A program made the translations under genes and the position numbers. Positions 44,889 through 54,204 of a stretch of DNA of 64,000 nucleotides are shown here, one piece after another (within the stretch, counting starts at the first letter, position 1; each line of letters starts with the position of its first letter). The stretch covers positions 1 to 64,000 of the forward strand of contig NZ_JAKREU010000009.1 in the NCBI RefSeq assembly GCF_022664435.1, in the 5' to 3' direction. The notes below the pieces were generated by a model, which was not told the DNA's origin, ran no database searches, and saw only the letters and a program-made list of their open reading frames with translations. The DNA is from Sphingomonas panni (lineage in GTDB: Bacteria; Pseudomonadota; Alphaproteobacteria; Sphingomonadales; Sphingomonadaceae).

Positions 44889-45599
44889 ATGACGGTGCAG
44901 CAGTTCGATTACCGGGACGGCGATACGCTATTGCAGGCGGGGATCGCCTTTCCCGCCGGAGAGGAAAAGGCGCCGGCGGTGCTGATCGTCCATCAATGGG
45001 CCGGACGCGGTGAGGGCGAGCACAAGACCGCCGAGCGGCTGGCCGAGCTGGGCTATGTCGGCATCGCGATCGACATGTTCGGCAAGGACGTGAAGGGCGA
45101 TCCGTCGGGTGACAACAGCCACCTGATCGGCCCGTTCCTGTCCGACCGTGCGGCGTTGTTGCAGCGGGTGCGGGCGGCGGTGACCTTTGCCGCGACGCTC
45201 GACCGGGTCGATGCGACGCGGATCGCGGCGATCGGCTATTGCTTCGGCGGGCTGTGCGTCCTCGACCTGGCGCGCGGCGGTGCCGACGGGGTGCGGGGCG
45301 TGGTCAGCCTGCACGGAATGCTCGACGGCCATGGCCTGGAGCAGGACGGGGCGATCGCGGCGAAGGTGCTGGTCGAACATGGCTGGCGCGATCCGATGGC
45401 GGCGCCCGACAAGGTGCTGGCCTTTGCGGAGGAAATGGGCGCACGCGACGCCGACTGGCAGCTGCACGCCCATGGTCGGGCGATGCACGCCTTCACCAAC
45501 CCCCATGCCGCCGCCCCCGAAAAGGGCATGGCCTATGACGCCGATGCCGATCGCCGGTCATGGGAATCGGTGACGGCGTTCCTTGCCGAACTGCTCTGA
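44889..45599 (+). CDS. Dienelactone hydrolase-family protein
   Basis: A 236-aa alpha/beta hydrolase with the dienelactone hydrolase-type nucleophile Cys118 in IGYCFGG, His in MHAFTNP and a probable Asp in EHGWRDPM. Normal family length. No leader peptide, so cytoplasmic. True dienelactone hydrolases act after chloro-aromatic ortho-cleavage, but many family members have other ester substrates; no ortho-pathway genes are nearby. Confidence 0.85.
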   Translation: MTVQQFDYRDGDTLLQAGIAFPAGEEKAPAVLIVHQWAGRGEGEHKTAERLAELGYVGIAIDMFGKDVKGDPSGDNSHLIGPFLSDRAALLQRVRAAVTFAATLDRVDATRIAAIGYCFGGLCVLDLARGGADGVRGVVSLHGMLDGHGLEQDGAIAAKVLVEHGWRDPMAAPDKVLAFAEEMGARDADWQLHAHGRAMHAFTNPHAAAPEKGMAYDADADRRSWESVTAFLAELL

Positions 45600-45655
45600 T
45601 CCGGTTGCGTGGGGCCGGTCCGGCCCCATCTAAGACGGCAGCAAAGGAACGACCA

Positions 45656-46099
45656 ATGACCGACTATCGCAAGACCGAGGAGGCGCTTGCCCGCCTCACG
45701 CCCGAGCAATTCTACGTGACGCAGCAGAGCGGCACCGAGCGGCCGGGCACCGGCGAATATCTGCATGAGAAGCGCGCGGGCATCTATGTCGACATCGTGT
45801 CGGGCGAACCGCTGTTCGCATCGGCCGACAAGTTCGATTCGCATTGCGGCTGGCCGAGCTTCACCAAGCCGATCGAACCGGCCAATGTCGCCGAACTGCG
45901 CGACACGACGCATGGCATGGTCCGTACCGAGGTGCGCTCGGCCGGCGGCGACAGCCATCTGGGGCATGTCTTTCCCGATGGTCCGCGCGACCGGGGTGGC
46001 TTGCGCTACTGCATCAATTCCGCCGCCCTGCGCTTCGTGCCCCGCGATGCGATGGAGGCAGAGGGCTATGGTGCCTATCTCGATCAGGTCGAGGGATAG
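45656..46099 (+). CDS. msrB: Peptide-methionine (R)-S-oxide reductase
   Basis: A 147-aa MsrB repairing R-sulfoxides in proteins. Motifs: [19 protein letters not shown] and catalytic Cys in LRYCINS. The two CxxC zinc pairs found in many MsrB proteins are missing ([11 protein letters not shown] where CxxC normally lies), so this is the zinc-free form. ATG 45656 follows AAAGGAAC. No leader peptide is seen. Confidence 0.95.
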   Translation: MTDYRKTEEALARLTPEQFYVTQQSGTERPGTGEYLHEKRAGIYVDIVSGEPLFASADKFDSHCGWPSFTKPIEPANVAELRDTTHGMVRTEVRSAGGDSHLGHVFPDGPRDRGGLRYCINSAALRFVPRDAMEAEGYGAYLDQVEG

Positions 46100-46439
46100 C
46101 GTCCATGGGTGGCCGGGGCCGGGTTCGGCGGAATCGCTACCCGGTGCCTGCGCCATCCCCGCAGCGTCGGCGCTCGATCAGGCTCGCCGGCTTGGCCAGT
46201 AATGCGACGATGCGCGCTTCCAGTGTCGGATCGTGACGGGCGACCGATAGGCGACGCCGAACGCGCCCCGGGCCGGTGACGTGAACCTGACCCGTTGGTC
46301 CTGAGCAGCCGTCGAGCTTGTCGAAATGGCGTATCGACGTACCCTTGTTTCCGATCGGTGCGCCATGCCTGCCTTGGTGCTGGCCGGACGGCTGATCGGC
46401 GAATAGGGATCGAGCCTGTCTACAGGCACGGGATGGCGG
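46100..46439. other. Intergenic region upstream of the LysR gene
   Basis: 340 bp with no convincing gene. It contains a fragment of repeat family D (TCGAGCTTGTCGAA at about 46313-46326) and a short inverted repeat near 46411-46426 (GAGCCTGT-CTACAGGC) about 15 bp before the regulator start, which may take part in its control. Confidence 0.5.
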
Positions 46440-47375
46440 ATGCGTTTCAAGGGACTGGACCTCAACCTCGTCGTCGCGCTCGACATCCTGCTGCAGGAAC
46501 GCAGCGTGTCGCGATCGGCCGAGCGGCTGAAGCTGAGCCAGCCGGCGGTCAGCGCCGCGCTTGCCCGGTTGCGCGACTATTTCAACGACGAACTGCTGGT
46601 ATCGATCGGCCGGTCGATGATCCCCACCGCCTATGCGGAATCGCTCTGGCCGATCGCGCGCGACCTGCTGGCGAAGGCGGACCTGCTGATCGACACGTCG
46701 TCGACCTTCGACCCGGCCACGTCGCAGCGCCGGTTCCGGATCAGTGCGTCCGACTTCATCCAGACCGTCCTGATCGCCCCGGCCCTGCGCGCGCTGCAGA
46801 CCGTCGCGCCGGGCGTCAGCATGGACGTCGGACCGACCGGATCGATGAGCCTCACCCAGTTCGAGAACGGCGAGATTGACTGCGTCGTCAGCCCCGAACA
46901 ATATGCCTCGCCGGCGCACCCGGTCCGCCCGCTGTTCACCGACGATCACGTCGTCGTCGGCTGGCGCGGCAACCCGGCGATGGACCGGCCGCTCGACCTC
47001 GACACGTTCCTGTCGCTCGGCCATGTCGCGGTGCGGCTCGGGTCGGGGCGCGAACTGACCTTTGCCGAGCGGCACATGCTACCCTATGGCGACCAGCGGC
47101 GGATCGAAGTGTCCAGCTCGACCTTTTCGGGCGTGGCGCTGATGTTGCCGCAGACCCGTCGCGTCGCCGTGTTGCAGCAGCGGCTGGCGGCCGTGTTCTG
47201 CGATGCGTTCGACCTGGTCATGCAACCCCTGCCGTTCGAGATTCCGCAGCTTCGTGAAGTCGCGCAATATCACTCCAGCCGCGCGAACGATGCCGGCATC
47301 GCCTGGCTGATCGACATGTTCGAACGCGTGGCGGCGGGAACGGCGACGGGGCAGGGCGTTACCGGCGCGAATTGA
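46440..47375 (+). CDS. LysR-family transcriptional regulator
   Basis: A 311-aa LysR regulator: winged HTH at about 7-65 (LNLVVALDILLQERSVSRSAERLKLSQPAVSAALARLR) and effector-binding domain from about 95. The sequence after the HTH (RRFRISASDFIQTVLIAPAL) resembles NodD/LinR/PnbR-like members that respond to aromatic inducers. It converges on the five-gene catabolic operon with 42 bp between stops, and is the obvious candidate to control it from the T-N11-A site at 52467. It might also control the dienelactone hydrolase gene. Confidence 0.92.
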   Translation: MRFKGLDLNLVVALDILLQERSVSRSAERLKLSQPAVSAALARLRDYFNDELLVSIGRSMIPTAYAESLWPIARDLLAKADLLIDTSSTFDPATSQRRFRISASDFIQTVLIAPALRALQTVAPGVSMDVGPTGSMSLTQFENGEIDCVVSPEQYASPAHPVRPLFTDDHVVVGWRGNPAMDRPLDLDTFLSLGHVAVRLGSGRELTFAERHMLPYGDQRRIEVSSSTFSGVALMLPQTRRVAVLQQRLAAVFCDAFDLVMQPLPFEIPQLREVAQYHSSRANDAGIAWLIDMFERVAAGTATGQGVTGAN

Positions 47376-47417
47376 AACGCCGCCACCGCCCTGCCGGCAT
47401 CGGTACGCGGCGGGGCG

Positions 47418-48362
47418 CTATGCTTTCACCACCCGTTGTTCGATCGTCCCGAACGGCGCGCGGCCATCGGCCTGTCGTGCCTCCATCCGCACCGTGTCGC
47501 CGAACCGCATGAAATCGGTCCGCGGCTTTCCTTCGTCGACGATCTCGATCCCGCGCCGCTCGGCGATGCAGGTCGATCCGACCTCGCGGAAATCGGCGTT
47601 CGACACGGTGCCGGAGCCGATGATCGTCCCGGCCGGCAACGACCGCGTGCGCGCGGCATGGGCGACCAGTTCGTGGAAGCCGAAGGCCATCGCGGCACCG
47701 TTGGGCGCCCCGAAGCGCGCGCCGTTCCAGTCGACCAGCAGGTCGAGACAGACGCGCCCGTCGCGCCAGCCATCCCCCAGTTCGTCGGGCGTGACCGCGA
47801 TCCCGGCCATGCTGCACGCCGGTTTCGCCTGCACCCATCCGAAACCGGTCTTCATTTCCGGTCCGGCCAGCGCCCGCAACGACCAGTCGTTGATCTGGAC
47901 GATCAACCGCACATGGTTCAGCGCGGCCTCGGCCGGGGTGCCCATGGGTACGGCGTCGACGATCACGCCGAACTCGCCTTCGAAATCGATGCCCAGCGCT
48001 TCGGATGGCAGCGGCACGTCGTCGTACGGACCGTAGAAGCGATCCGACAGTCCCTGGTACATCAGCGGCAGGCCGGTGCGTTCGGGCGAGATGCCGAACA
48101 CCTGGTCCATCAGCGCGCCATGGCTGTCGAACGCCGACCCGTCGAGCCACTGCCACGCGCGCGGCAGCGGTGCGGCGAGCGCCTGCGGGGTGAGGGGATC
48201 GGGGAACTCCGCGATCGCGCGGCACGTCGCCGCATGGATATCCCATTGTTCCAGCAACTGCTGAAGCGTCGCGACGGGGACCGGTGCGCAGGACGTACCG
48301 TCCGGGGCGACGATGACGACGCGGCCGTCGGCCGTGCCGTCGCGAAGGGTGGCAAGGCGCAT
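47418..48362 (-). CDS. Fumarylacetoacetate hydrolase-family protein
   Basis: A 314-aa FAH-family enzyme, last gene of the catabolic operon. Metal-binding acidic cluster IDFEGEFGVIVD and Lys/Asp in NDWSLR and MKTGFGWVQAKP are present. Members hydrolyse acylpyruvates or hydrate/decarboxylate 2-oxo-dienoates; in a meta-cleavage route it would process the dienoate or acylpyruvate left by the C-C hydrolase. It follows the cyclase gene by 4 bp. Confidence 0.87.
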   Translation of the reverse strand: MRLATLRDGTADGRVVIVAPDGTSCAPVPVATLQQLLEQWDIHAATCRAIAEFPDPLTPQALAAPLPRAWQWLDGSAFDSHGALMDQVFGISPERTGLPLMYQGLSDRFYGPYDDVPLPSEALGIDFEGEFGVIVDAVPMGTPAEAALNHVRLIVQINDWSLRALAGPEMKTGFGWVQAKPACSMAGIAVTPDELGDGWRDGRVCLDLLVDWNGARFGAPNGAAMAFGFHELVAHAARTRSLPAGTIIGSGTVSNADFREVGSTCIAERRGIEIVDEGKPRTDFMRFGDTVRMEARQADGRAPFGTIEQRVVKA

Positions 48363-48366
48363 GATA

Positions 48367-49146
48367 TCAGTCCTCGAAGATCGCGACCGCGCGCGTCCAG
48401 CCTGCCGAACCGCGCTTCACCTTCGCCGGGAAACAGGAGACGGTGAAACCGAAATCGGGAAGCTGGTCGAGGTTGGTCAGTTTTTCCATGTGGCAATAGC
48501 CGATGTCGCGCCCGGCCTTGTGCCCTTCCCAGATCAGCGAGGTGTCGCCGGTTTCGGCCACACGCTGCGCCGTCGCGGCGAAGGGGGCGTCCCAGCTCCA
48601 TGCGTCGGTGCCCGTGACCCGCACGCCGCGCGTGGTCAGGTACATGGTCGCCTCATAGCCCATGCCGCAGCCCTTCCCCAGAAAATCGGGGCTGCCGAGC
48701 GCCGCGCCGGCCGCGGTGTTGACCAGTACGATATCCAGCGGTTGCAGCGCATACCCGATCCGCTGCAACGCCGCCTCCACGTCGGCGGCGGTGGCGACAT
48801 AGCCGTCGGGCAGATGCCGGAAGTCCAGCTTCACGCCGGGCCGGAAGCACCAGTCGAGCGGCACCTCGTCAATGGTGATCGCCGGTTTCCCGCCGTCCAT
48901 CGTCGGATGATAATGCCATGGCGCATCGAGGTGCGTGCCGTTGTGCGTGGTCAGCGTCAGCGTTTCCGACGCCGCGAAGCCCCGGCCGCCCGCCATCCGA
49001 TCGGCGGTCAGGCCGGGGAAGAAGTTCTGCACCTCCGCCACGGTTTCTTCGTGCGTCTGGTAGGTGATCGACGGGCGCATGAACGGCGGGTCGGTGACCA
49101 CATCCGGGTCGAGCGTGATCGACAGGTCGAGGAACCGGCGGCTCAT
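48367..49146 (-). CDS. Cyclase/kynurenine formamidase-like metal hydrolase
   Basis: A 259-aa cyclase-family protein with the metal motif HNGTHLDAPWHYH (HxGTHxDxPxH). The family includes arylformamidases, isatin hydrolase and polyketide cyclases; all hydrolyse amides, lactams or lactones at a divalent metal. In this operon it may open a lactone or amide intermediate, or release the aromatic substrate. Overlaps the alpha/beta hydrolase gene by 4 nt. Confidence 0.85.
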   Translation of the reverse strand: MSRRFLDLSITLDPDVVTDPPFMRPSITYQTHEETVAEVQNFFPGLTADRMAGGRGFAASETLTLTTHNGTHLDAPWHYHPTMDGGKPAITIDEVPLDWCFRPGVKLDFRHLPDGYVATAADVEAALQRIGYALQPLDIVLVNTAAGAALGSPDFLGKGCGMGYEATMYLTTRGVRVTGTDAWSWDAPFAATAQRVAETGDTSLIWEGHKAGRDIGYCHMEKLTNLDQLPDFGFTVSCFPAKVKRGSAGWTRAVAIFED

Positions 49147-50300
49147 GCGACGTGGCCGCCCAGGGTATCGGCGAACCAGTCGGCGATATAGTCGCGGCCG
49201 AAGCTCATATTGTCCGCACCGACATGCTCCACCCCGCCTTCGCGCGCGGTGAACAGCTTTAGTTCGCGGCGCGGCGCATTGACCAGCTGGTCGTGCAGGT
49301 CATGCGCATAGTCGACGCTGATCTGGCGGTCGCTGGCGCCGTGGGTGACGAGGAACGGCACGCGGATGCGGTCCATATGGCCGTTCAGGTTCATGTCCGT
49401 CGACCGGCGGAGGAAGTCGTCCATATCGCCGGCACCGAACGCCCACATGACATGCGCCCAGTAATGCGGCACGGGGTTTTCGCCTTCCCGCTTCATCCGC
49501 TTGTCCTGAACCTCGCGCCAGTTATGGTTGGCACCCCATACCGCACCGCTGGCGAAGCGCGGTTCATAGGCGACGGCACGCGGCGCGAAATGGCCGCCCA
49601 GCGAGATGCCGGTCATGCCGATCCGCTGCGGATCCACATCGTCGCGCGCCTCCAGCCAGTCGACCGCCTTCGACGCCCAATTCTCGCTGTGCGGATCGAC
49701 CGGCAGGTTCTGCAGGCGCAGCGCCTCGCCCGATCCGGGCTGGTCCACGCACAGCGTCGAAATGCCGCGCCGCGCCAGCGCATGGGGCAGCTTCGACCAG
49801 TAGAGCAGTTCCTTGCAGCTATCGAGGCCGTTGCAATAGACGACGACCGGCTTGCGCCCTTCACCGGGGGCGCGGGTGTAGAGCGCGGGCATGGTACCGT
49901 CGGCCAGCGGCACCTCCACCCGTTCGCGCGGCAGGCTGCCGAGGCGGGTCGAGCGGTCGAACGTCTCTCGCGCCTTGGCATAGGTGGCCTTGCGGCCCGG
50001 ATGGCCATGGCCCTGCATGCGTTCGGCGACGAGCAGATACAGCGCCGCGCGTTCCAGCTTGTCGCTGGCGGAGAAGCCGCGCCCGCGCGCCTCGTCCTCG
50101 TCGGCCAGGCCGATCAGCCTGTCGGCCATCTCGACCCATTTGGCCATGAACTGCGGCGTGCCCGCATCGGCACCGCCCGCCGCCGCATCGCGGATCGGTT
50201 GGCACATATCGACGATCTCGCCGATCTGCGCGCCGCTTTCCAGCGCGATCGCGACCGACAGGTTCCAGATATAGTTCGGGAAATATTCGAACAGGGCCAC
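49143..50300 (-). CDS. Alpha/beta hydrolase, 2,6-dihydroxypseudooxynicotine hydrolase-like
   Basis: A 385-aa hydrolase with a helical N-terminal domain (about 1-125) before the alpha/beta core, a layout shared with the FrsA/2,6-dihydroxypseudooxynicotine hydrolase group that cleaves C-C bonds of diketones. Predicted triad: Ser233 (GISLGG), Asp324 (GASDRQ), His359 (GGVEHVG). Its place directly behind an extradiol dioxygenase supports a C-C hydrolase acting on the ring-cleavage product. Starts 4 bp after the dioxygenase stop. Confidence 0.84.
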   Translation of the reverse strand: MALFEYFPNYIWNLSVAIALESGAQIGEIVDMCQPIRDAAAGGADAGTPQFMAKWVEMADRLIGLADEDEARGRGFSASDKLERAALYLLVAERMQGHGHPGRKATYAKARETFDRSTRLGSLPRERVEVPLADGTMPALYTRAPGEGRKPVVVYCNGLDSCKELLYWSKLPHALARRGISTLCVDQPGSGEALRLQNLPVDPHSENWASKAVDWLEARDDVDPQRIGMTGISLGGHFAPRAVAYEPRFASGAVWGANHNWREVQDKRMKREGENPVPHYWAHVMWAFGAGDMDDFLRRSTDMNLNGHMDRIRVPFLVTHGASDRQISVDYAHDLHDQLVNAPRRELKLFTAREGGVEHVGADNMSFGRDYIADWFADTLGGHVA

Positions 50301-50304
50301 GACG

Positions 50305-51207
50305 TCAGACCTCCGCCGCCTGGAACAGGGCCGGGTCGGCCTTCGGATGCGGCATCGTCTGCGGGCCGCCGACGCCGACGCCCCACTGGTCCATCACCTG
50401 CGGTCCGGGCACATGGACCTGTGCCTCATGGGCGTGGAAGTCGACGTCCTCCAGCTCGGAGGTATATTCGACGGCAAAGCCGTTCGGCGTCGTGAAATAG
50501 CTGAAGGTATTGTTGCCTGCGGTGTGACGGCCCGGACCCCACAATATGTCGGTTCCCTTTTTCCGCAGCCGGTTGATGCCGCGCATCATGTCGTCGACGG
50601 TCAGCACGTCATAGGCGACGTGGTTCAGACAGGGCGGGCCCGGCAGGAACGCGATGCGATGATGCGCTTCGTTGCACCGCAGGAACGCCATGAAATCGCC
50701 CAGCCAGTCGCTCAGCTTGAAGCCGAGTACGTCGATGAAGAACTGCACGGTGGCCTTGTGGTCGGGCGAATGCAGGACGATGTGGCTGATCTTCTGCGGG
50801 ACCGCGTCCCACCGGACCATCGTCCGCTTCGATCCTTCGGCGACGTCGCTCGACACCTCGAACGGCATGCCGTCCGGCGAAAAGAAGCGAAAACCATAGC
50901 CGCCGCCCGGCGACGTCAGGTCACGCGGTGCGAAGATGATCCGGCAACCGGCCGCGACGGCGCGGTCGTGGATCGCATCGACATCGGCGCGGCTGTCGGT
51001 TGCGAGCGCGATCACGTCGACCCGGGCGACGTCGTCCCGGCGCAGGCGGACGACGTGATGCTCGCCATGGCCCTGTGCCTTGAAATAGGCCATGCCGTCG
51101 TCGCTTGGCACCGGCTCCAATCCCCAGACGTCGGCGTAGAAGGCGCGTTCGGCCTCCATGTCCGGCATGGCGTAGCCCACGTAGCGGATATCGGTAATTC
51201 GGCTCAT
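50305..51207 (-). CDS. Extradiol ring-cleavage dioxygenase, type I (VOC superfamily)
   Basis: A 300-aa two-domain VOC enzyme like 2,3-dihydroxybiphenyl or catechol 2,3-dioxygenase. By pattern the iron ligands are His142 (SHIVLH), His196 (NHVAYD) and Glu247 (AVEYTSE); second-sphere residues His182/183, His228 and Tyr237 match the BphC catalytic set. It should open a catechol next to its hydroxyls. Located between a flavin monooxygenase (38-bp gap) and a C-C hydrolase. Confidence 0.9.
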   Translation of the reverse strand: MSRITDIRYVGYAMPDMEAERAFYADVWGLEPVPSDDGMAYFKAQGHGEHHVVRLRRDDVARVDVIALATDSRADVDAIHDRAVAAGCRIIFAPRDLTSPGGGYGFRFFSPDGMPFEVSSDVAEGSKRTMVRWDAVPQKISHIVLHSPDHKATVQFFIDVLGFKLSDWLGDFMAFLRCNEAHHRIAFLPGPPCLNHVAYDVLTVDDMMRGINRLRKKGTDILWGPGRHTAGNNTFSYFTTPNGFAVEYTSELEDVDFHAHEAQVHVPGPQVMDQWGVGVGGPQTMPHPKADPALFQAAEV

Positions 51208-51245
51208 CGGTCGGTCCTCGGGTCTATCGCTCGGCGGCGGTGGGG

Positions 51246-52361
51246 TCAGATGGGTTGCGAGACGACGGCGAACATCTCGCGCGTCGCTGCGGCGTTATCG
51301 ACCGGCTCGGACAGTCCGAGCTGGCCGCGGCAAATCGCGAGACTCGACCGCACGATGTACGCGCAGCGATCGAAGCGTCGGTCGCGATAGGCACGGAAGG
51401 CGGCATGGGGCGTGTCGTGGCGCGCCACTTCCTGGGCCAGGACGATCGAGTCCTCGATCGCCATTCCCGCGCCCTGTCCCAGATGCGGCGTCGTCGCATG
51501 GAGCGCATCGCCGAGCAGGACGACGCGGCCCTTGTGCCAGTCGCCCTCGACGATCAGCGTTTCCAGCGGGCGATAGACCACGGCGTCGTCATCGGTGATC
51601 CCGTCTGCCAGCGCCCGCACGGCGGCGGGTGCGGCGGACAGCTTGGCACGCATCGCGGCCGCCAGCCCTTCGCGGGGATAGCGCGTTCCCGCCGGTTCGG
51701 GCGTGGTGACGAACATGTAGATCTGGTCGGCGCTCATCGGCACCAGCCCGATGCCGATCGGTCCGTTATAGGCCTGTAGCGCGTCGAGCCCGGCAGGCCG
51801 CGGCAGGTTGTACCGCCAGACCGCCTGACCGGTATAGGCAGGCGCCGGGGCATCGGGGAAGAGGTGGGAGCGGGTCCGCGAATAGACGCCGTCCGCACCG
51901 ACGACGATATCGACGACCCGGCAGGCGCCCGACGACAGCGTGACTTCGACGCTGTCGCCGCGATCGTCGATCGAGGTCGCCGTGACGCCCAGCAGCACCT
52001 CGACCCCGTCGGCGATCACGCGATCCGCCAGCACCTTGTGCAGCGCGGGGCGGGCGATGCCGACATTCGCCGGATAGCCCTGCACCAGATTGGGCGAAGA
52101 CACGCGGGCGACGCACATTCCGGCGGGCGTGAACACCTCGACATGATCGAAGCCGCATGCGGCATCCAGGTAGGAATCGATCAGGCCCAGTTCGCGCATC
52201 GCGCGCAGGACATTCGACTGCTGGATGATCCCGACGCCGTATACCGACCAGGACGGATCCTTTTCGATCACGGTAACGTCATGCCCGTCCCGCCGCAGCG
52301 CGATCGCCGCCGTCAGGCCGCCGATGCCGCCGCCGATGACGAGGATTTTCAACGCGTTCAT
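51246..52361 (-). CDS. FAD-dependent aromatic monooxygenase
   Basis: A 371-aa class A flavoprotein monooxygenase: ILVIGGGIGGLTAAIAL (FAD ADP-binding), the DG motif VVGADGVYSRTR, and GD motif VVLLGDALHATTPHLGQGAGMAIED. It probably hydroxylates a phenol to the catechol or hydroquinol used by the next gene's dioxygenase. First gene of the minus-strand operon; the promoter region contains a LysR-type palindrome about 105 bp upstream. Substrate unknown. Confidence 0.9.
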   Translation of the reverse strand: MNALKILVIGGGIGGLTAAIALRRDGHDVTVIEKDPSWSVYGVGIIQQSNVLRAMRELGLIDSYLDAACGFDHVEVFTPAGMCVARVSSPNLVQGYPANVGIARPALHKVLADRVIADGVEVLLGVTATSIDDRGDSVEVTLSSGACRVVDIVVGADGVYSRTRSHLFPDAPAPAYTGQAVWRYNLPRPAGLDALQAYNGPIGIGLVPMSADQIYMFVTTPEPAGTRYPREGLAAAMRAKLSAAPAAVRALADGITDDDAVVYRPLETLIVEGDWHKGRVVLLGDALHATTPHLGQGAGMAIEDSIVLAQEVARHDTPHAAFRAYRDRRFDRCAYIVRSSLAICRGQLGLSEPVDNAAATREMFAVVSQPI

Positions 52362-52796
52362 GCGCCGCGCGCGTCAGGGCATGCCGGAAGGCAGTCGCTC
52401 GCCGAACCTGTCATGACCTCTCCCGAATCTGTTCTTGAAGGGGAGGTTAGGGGAACAAAAAAGATAGATAAAATGAGTTTATCAGATGTATGAGTATCAA
52501 CGATATCGATAGCTAGCCTGCTGGGTCGCACGATCGTATCGTTCGTCACACTGTGCGTGGCGTGGCTTGTCATAGACCAAGGCGTAAGGCCCGTCCGTCG
52601 CGGCTGGTGCCACTAGCGAGTCGGCCACGGAAGCGGCTGATGACCAAAGCGTGGCGATGAGATCGCACGGGTGCTCGAGCCAAGAATGGAGAGAGAAGCG
52701 GGCGAAATCAGCGTGAGCCGATGCTGATCACCCGTATCATTACCCGGACCAACGATCCCCCGAGGGGAGGCTATCTAACCAGTCTCACGGGAAAAA
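52362..52796. other. Promoter region of the catabolic operon and downstream flank of tRNA-Thr
   Basis: A 435-bp stretch without a convincing gene. Positions 52450-52520 are unusually AT-rich for this genome and hold the LysR-type palindrome and a CGATATCG palindrome near 52501-52508. The rest, up to the tRNA, shows no coding signal I trust. Confidence 0.6.
52467..52483. promoter_or_regulatory. Predicted LysR-type operator
   Basis: GATAAAATGAGTTTATC: perfect 6-bp arms around 5 nt and containing T-N11-A (52469 to 52481), the LysR-family recognition pattern. It is about 105 bp from the monooxygenase start, the usual place for an activator site. Binding by the regulator at 46440 is inferred. Confidence 0.5.
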
Positions 52797-52871
<75 letters not shown>

Positions 52872-52983
52872 ACTCCGAGCCGGGGGGAAACCCCTCGGCG
52901 GCGGGAGGGGCCTATGTGCAGGCATTGGGCGGGATGTCAAGCGGCCGTTGCCATATTGCGTGCGAATTGCGTAGAAAGTCGCC

Positions 52984-53121
52984 ATGAGTGAAGCGGAACG
53001 CAAGGCGCGGCTGGCACAGGCGCTGCGACAGAATTTGCGCCGGCGCAAGGAACAGGCGCGAGGCGAAGCGGCGGTCGAGCGTGCCGCTGCGCCGGTGGTC
53101 GGCACCTCCACAGAGGACTGA
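52984..53121 (+). CDS. Small basic conserved-type protein
   Basis: A 45-aa protein beginning MSEAERKARLAQALRQNLRRRKEQARG, a long positively charged helix followed by a short tail. Codon use fits the genome. I recall similar short Arg-rich proteins in other sphingomonads, usually near cell-wall genes; this cannot be checked here. It has no clear Shine-Dalgarno beyond AAAGTCGCC. No partner is evident. Function unknown. Confidence 0.6.
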   Translation: MSEAERKARLAQALRQNLRRRKEQARGEAAVERAAAPVVGTSTED

Positions 53122-53195
53122 TCGCTCGCCCGGTTGTTGACAGCGTTGACAGCGGACGGCACGCTTTGTCCAACGGAATCAAAGGGGAGAGGTTT

Positions 53196-54164
53196 ATGCG
53201 TCGCTGGTGGCTGTTGCTGGTCGCGTTGTTGTCGGGACCGGTCGCTTGGGCCGCACCGGCCGCGCCTGCGGGATCGCCGGTGGCGGCGCATGGCCGGCTG
53301 GCGGTGAAGGGCAACCGGGTGGTCGATGCGCAGGGGCGGCCCTATGCCGTGCATGGCATGTCGCTGTTCTGGAGCCAGTGGCAGCCGCGCTATTATGATC
53401 CGGCGACGGTTGCGTGGCTGGTGCGCGACTGGCGGGTAACGGCGGTGCGCGCGGCGATCGGCGCGCAGCAGGGCGGCTACGACACCCAGCCGGAGGCGGA
53501 GACGAAGCGGGCGGAGGCGGTGATCGACGCGGCGATCGCGCAAGGGATCTATGTCGTGGTCGACTGGCACGCGCACCAGCCGCGCGCCGACGATGCCGTC
53601 CGCTTCTTCAGCCATATCGCGACGAAATATCGCGGCGTGCCCAACCTGATCTACGAAACCTATAACGAGCCGCTGCCCGAACATGGCTGGGCCAAGGTGC
53701 TGAAGCCTTATCATGCGAAGGTGATCGGCGCGATCCGGGCGATCGACCCGGGTGCCTTCGTCGTCGCCGGCACGCGCAGCTGGTCGCAGGATGTCGATGA
53801 GGCGGCGGCCGATCCGCTGCCCTTCGCCAACGTCGCCTATACGCTCCATTTCTATGCCGCGACGCATAAGGGCGAATTGCGCGCCAAGGCGGAGACGGCG
53901 ATGCGGCGCGGTGTGGCGCTGTTCGTCACCGAATATGGCACCACCGCCGCCAATGGCGACGCGCCGATCGATGCGAAGGAAACGCAGACTTGGTGGGACT
54001 GGTGCGCGAAGAACGGCATCAGCTATCTCAACTGGTCGGTCGCGAACAAGGACGAGGCATCGGCGATCCTGAAGCCTGCGACGCAGGCGCTGTCGGGCTG
54101 GAGCGAGGCGGATTTGACCGAATCGGGGCGGCTGGTGCGGGGGCATCTGCGCGCGGCACGCTGA
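53196..54164 (+). CDS. Secreted GH5 endoglucanase-like hydrolase
   Basis: A 322-aa exported glycoside hydrolase family 5 enzyme: signal peptide (RRWWLLLVALLSGPVAWA), TIM barrel, acid/base Glu in YETYNEPLP, nucleophile Glu in LFVTEYGTT, plus conserved HGMSLFWSQW and VVVDWHAHQP. Likely cleaves beta-1,4-glucans. ATG 53196 follows GGGGAGAGG. It is transcribed alone from just after the 45-aa gene. Confidence 0.92.
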   Translation: MRRWWLLLVALLSGPVAWAAPAAPAGSPVAAHGRLAVKGNRVVDAQGRPYAVHGMSLFWSQWQPRYYDPATVAWLVRDWRVTAVRAAIGAQQGGYDTQPEAETKRAEAVIDAAIAQGIYVVVDWHAHQPRADDAVRFFSHIATKYRGVPNLIYETYNEPLPEHGWAKVLKPYHAKVIGAIRAIDPGAFVVAGTRSWSQDVDEAAADPLPFANVAYTLHFYAATHKGELRAKAETAMRRGVALFVTEYGTTAANGDAPIDAKETQTWWDWCAKNGISYLNWSVANKDEASAILKPATQALSGWSEADLTESGRLVRGHLRAAR

Positions 54165-54204
54165 CGCCTTGTCGCTGTGGGCGGGGGCGTGGCATGACGC
54201 GTCC

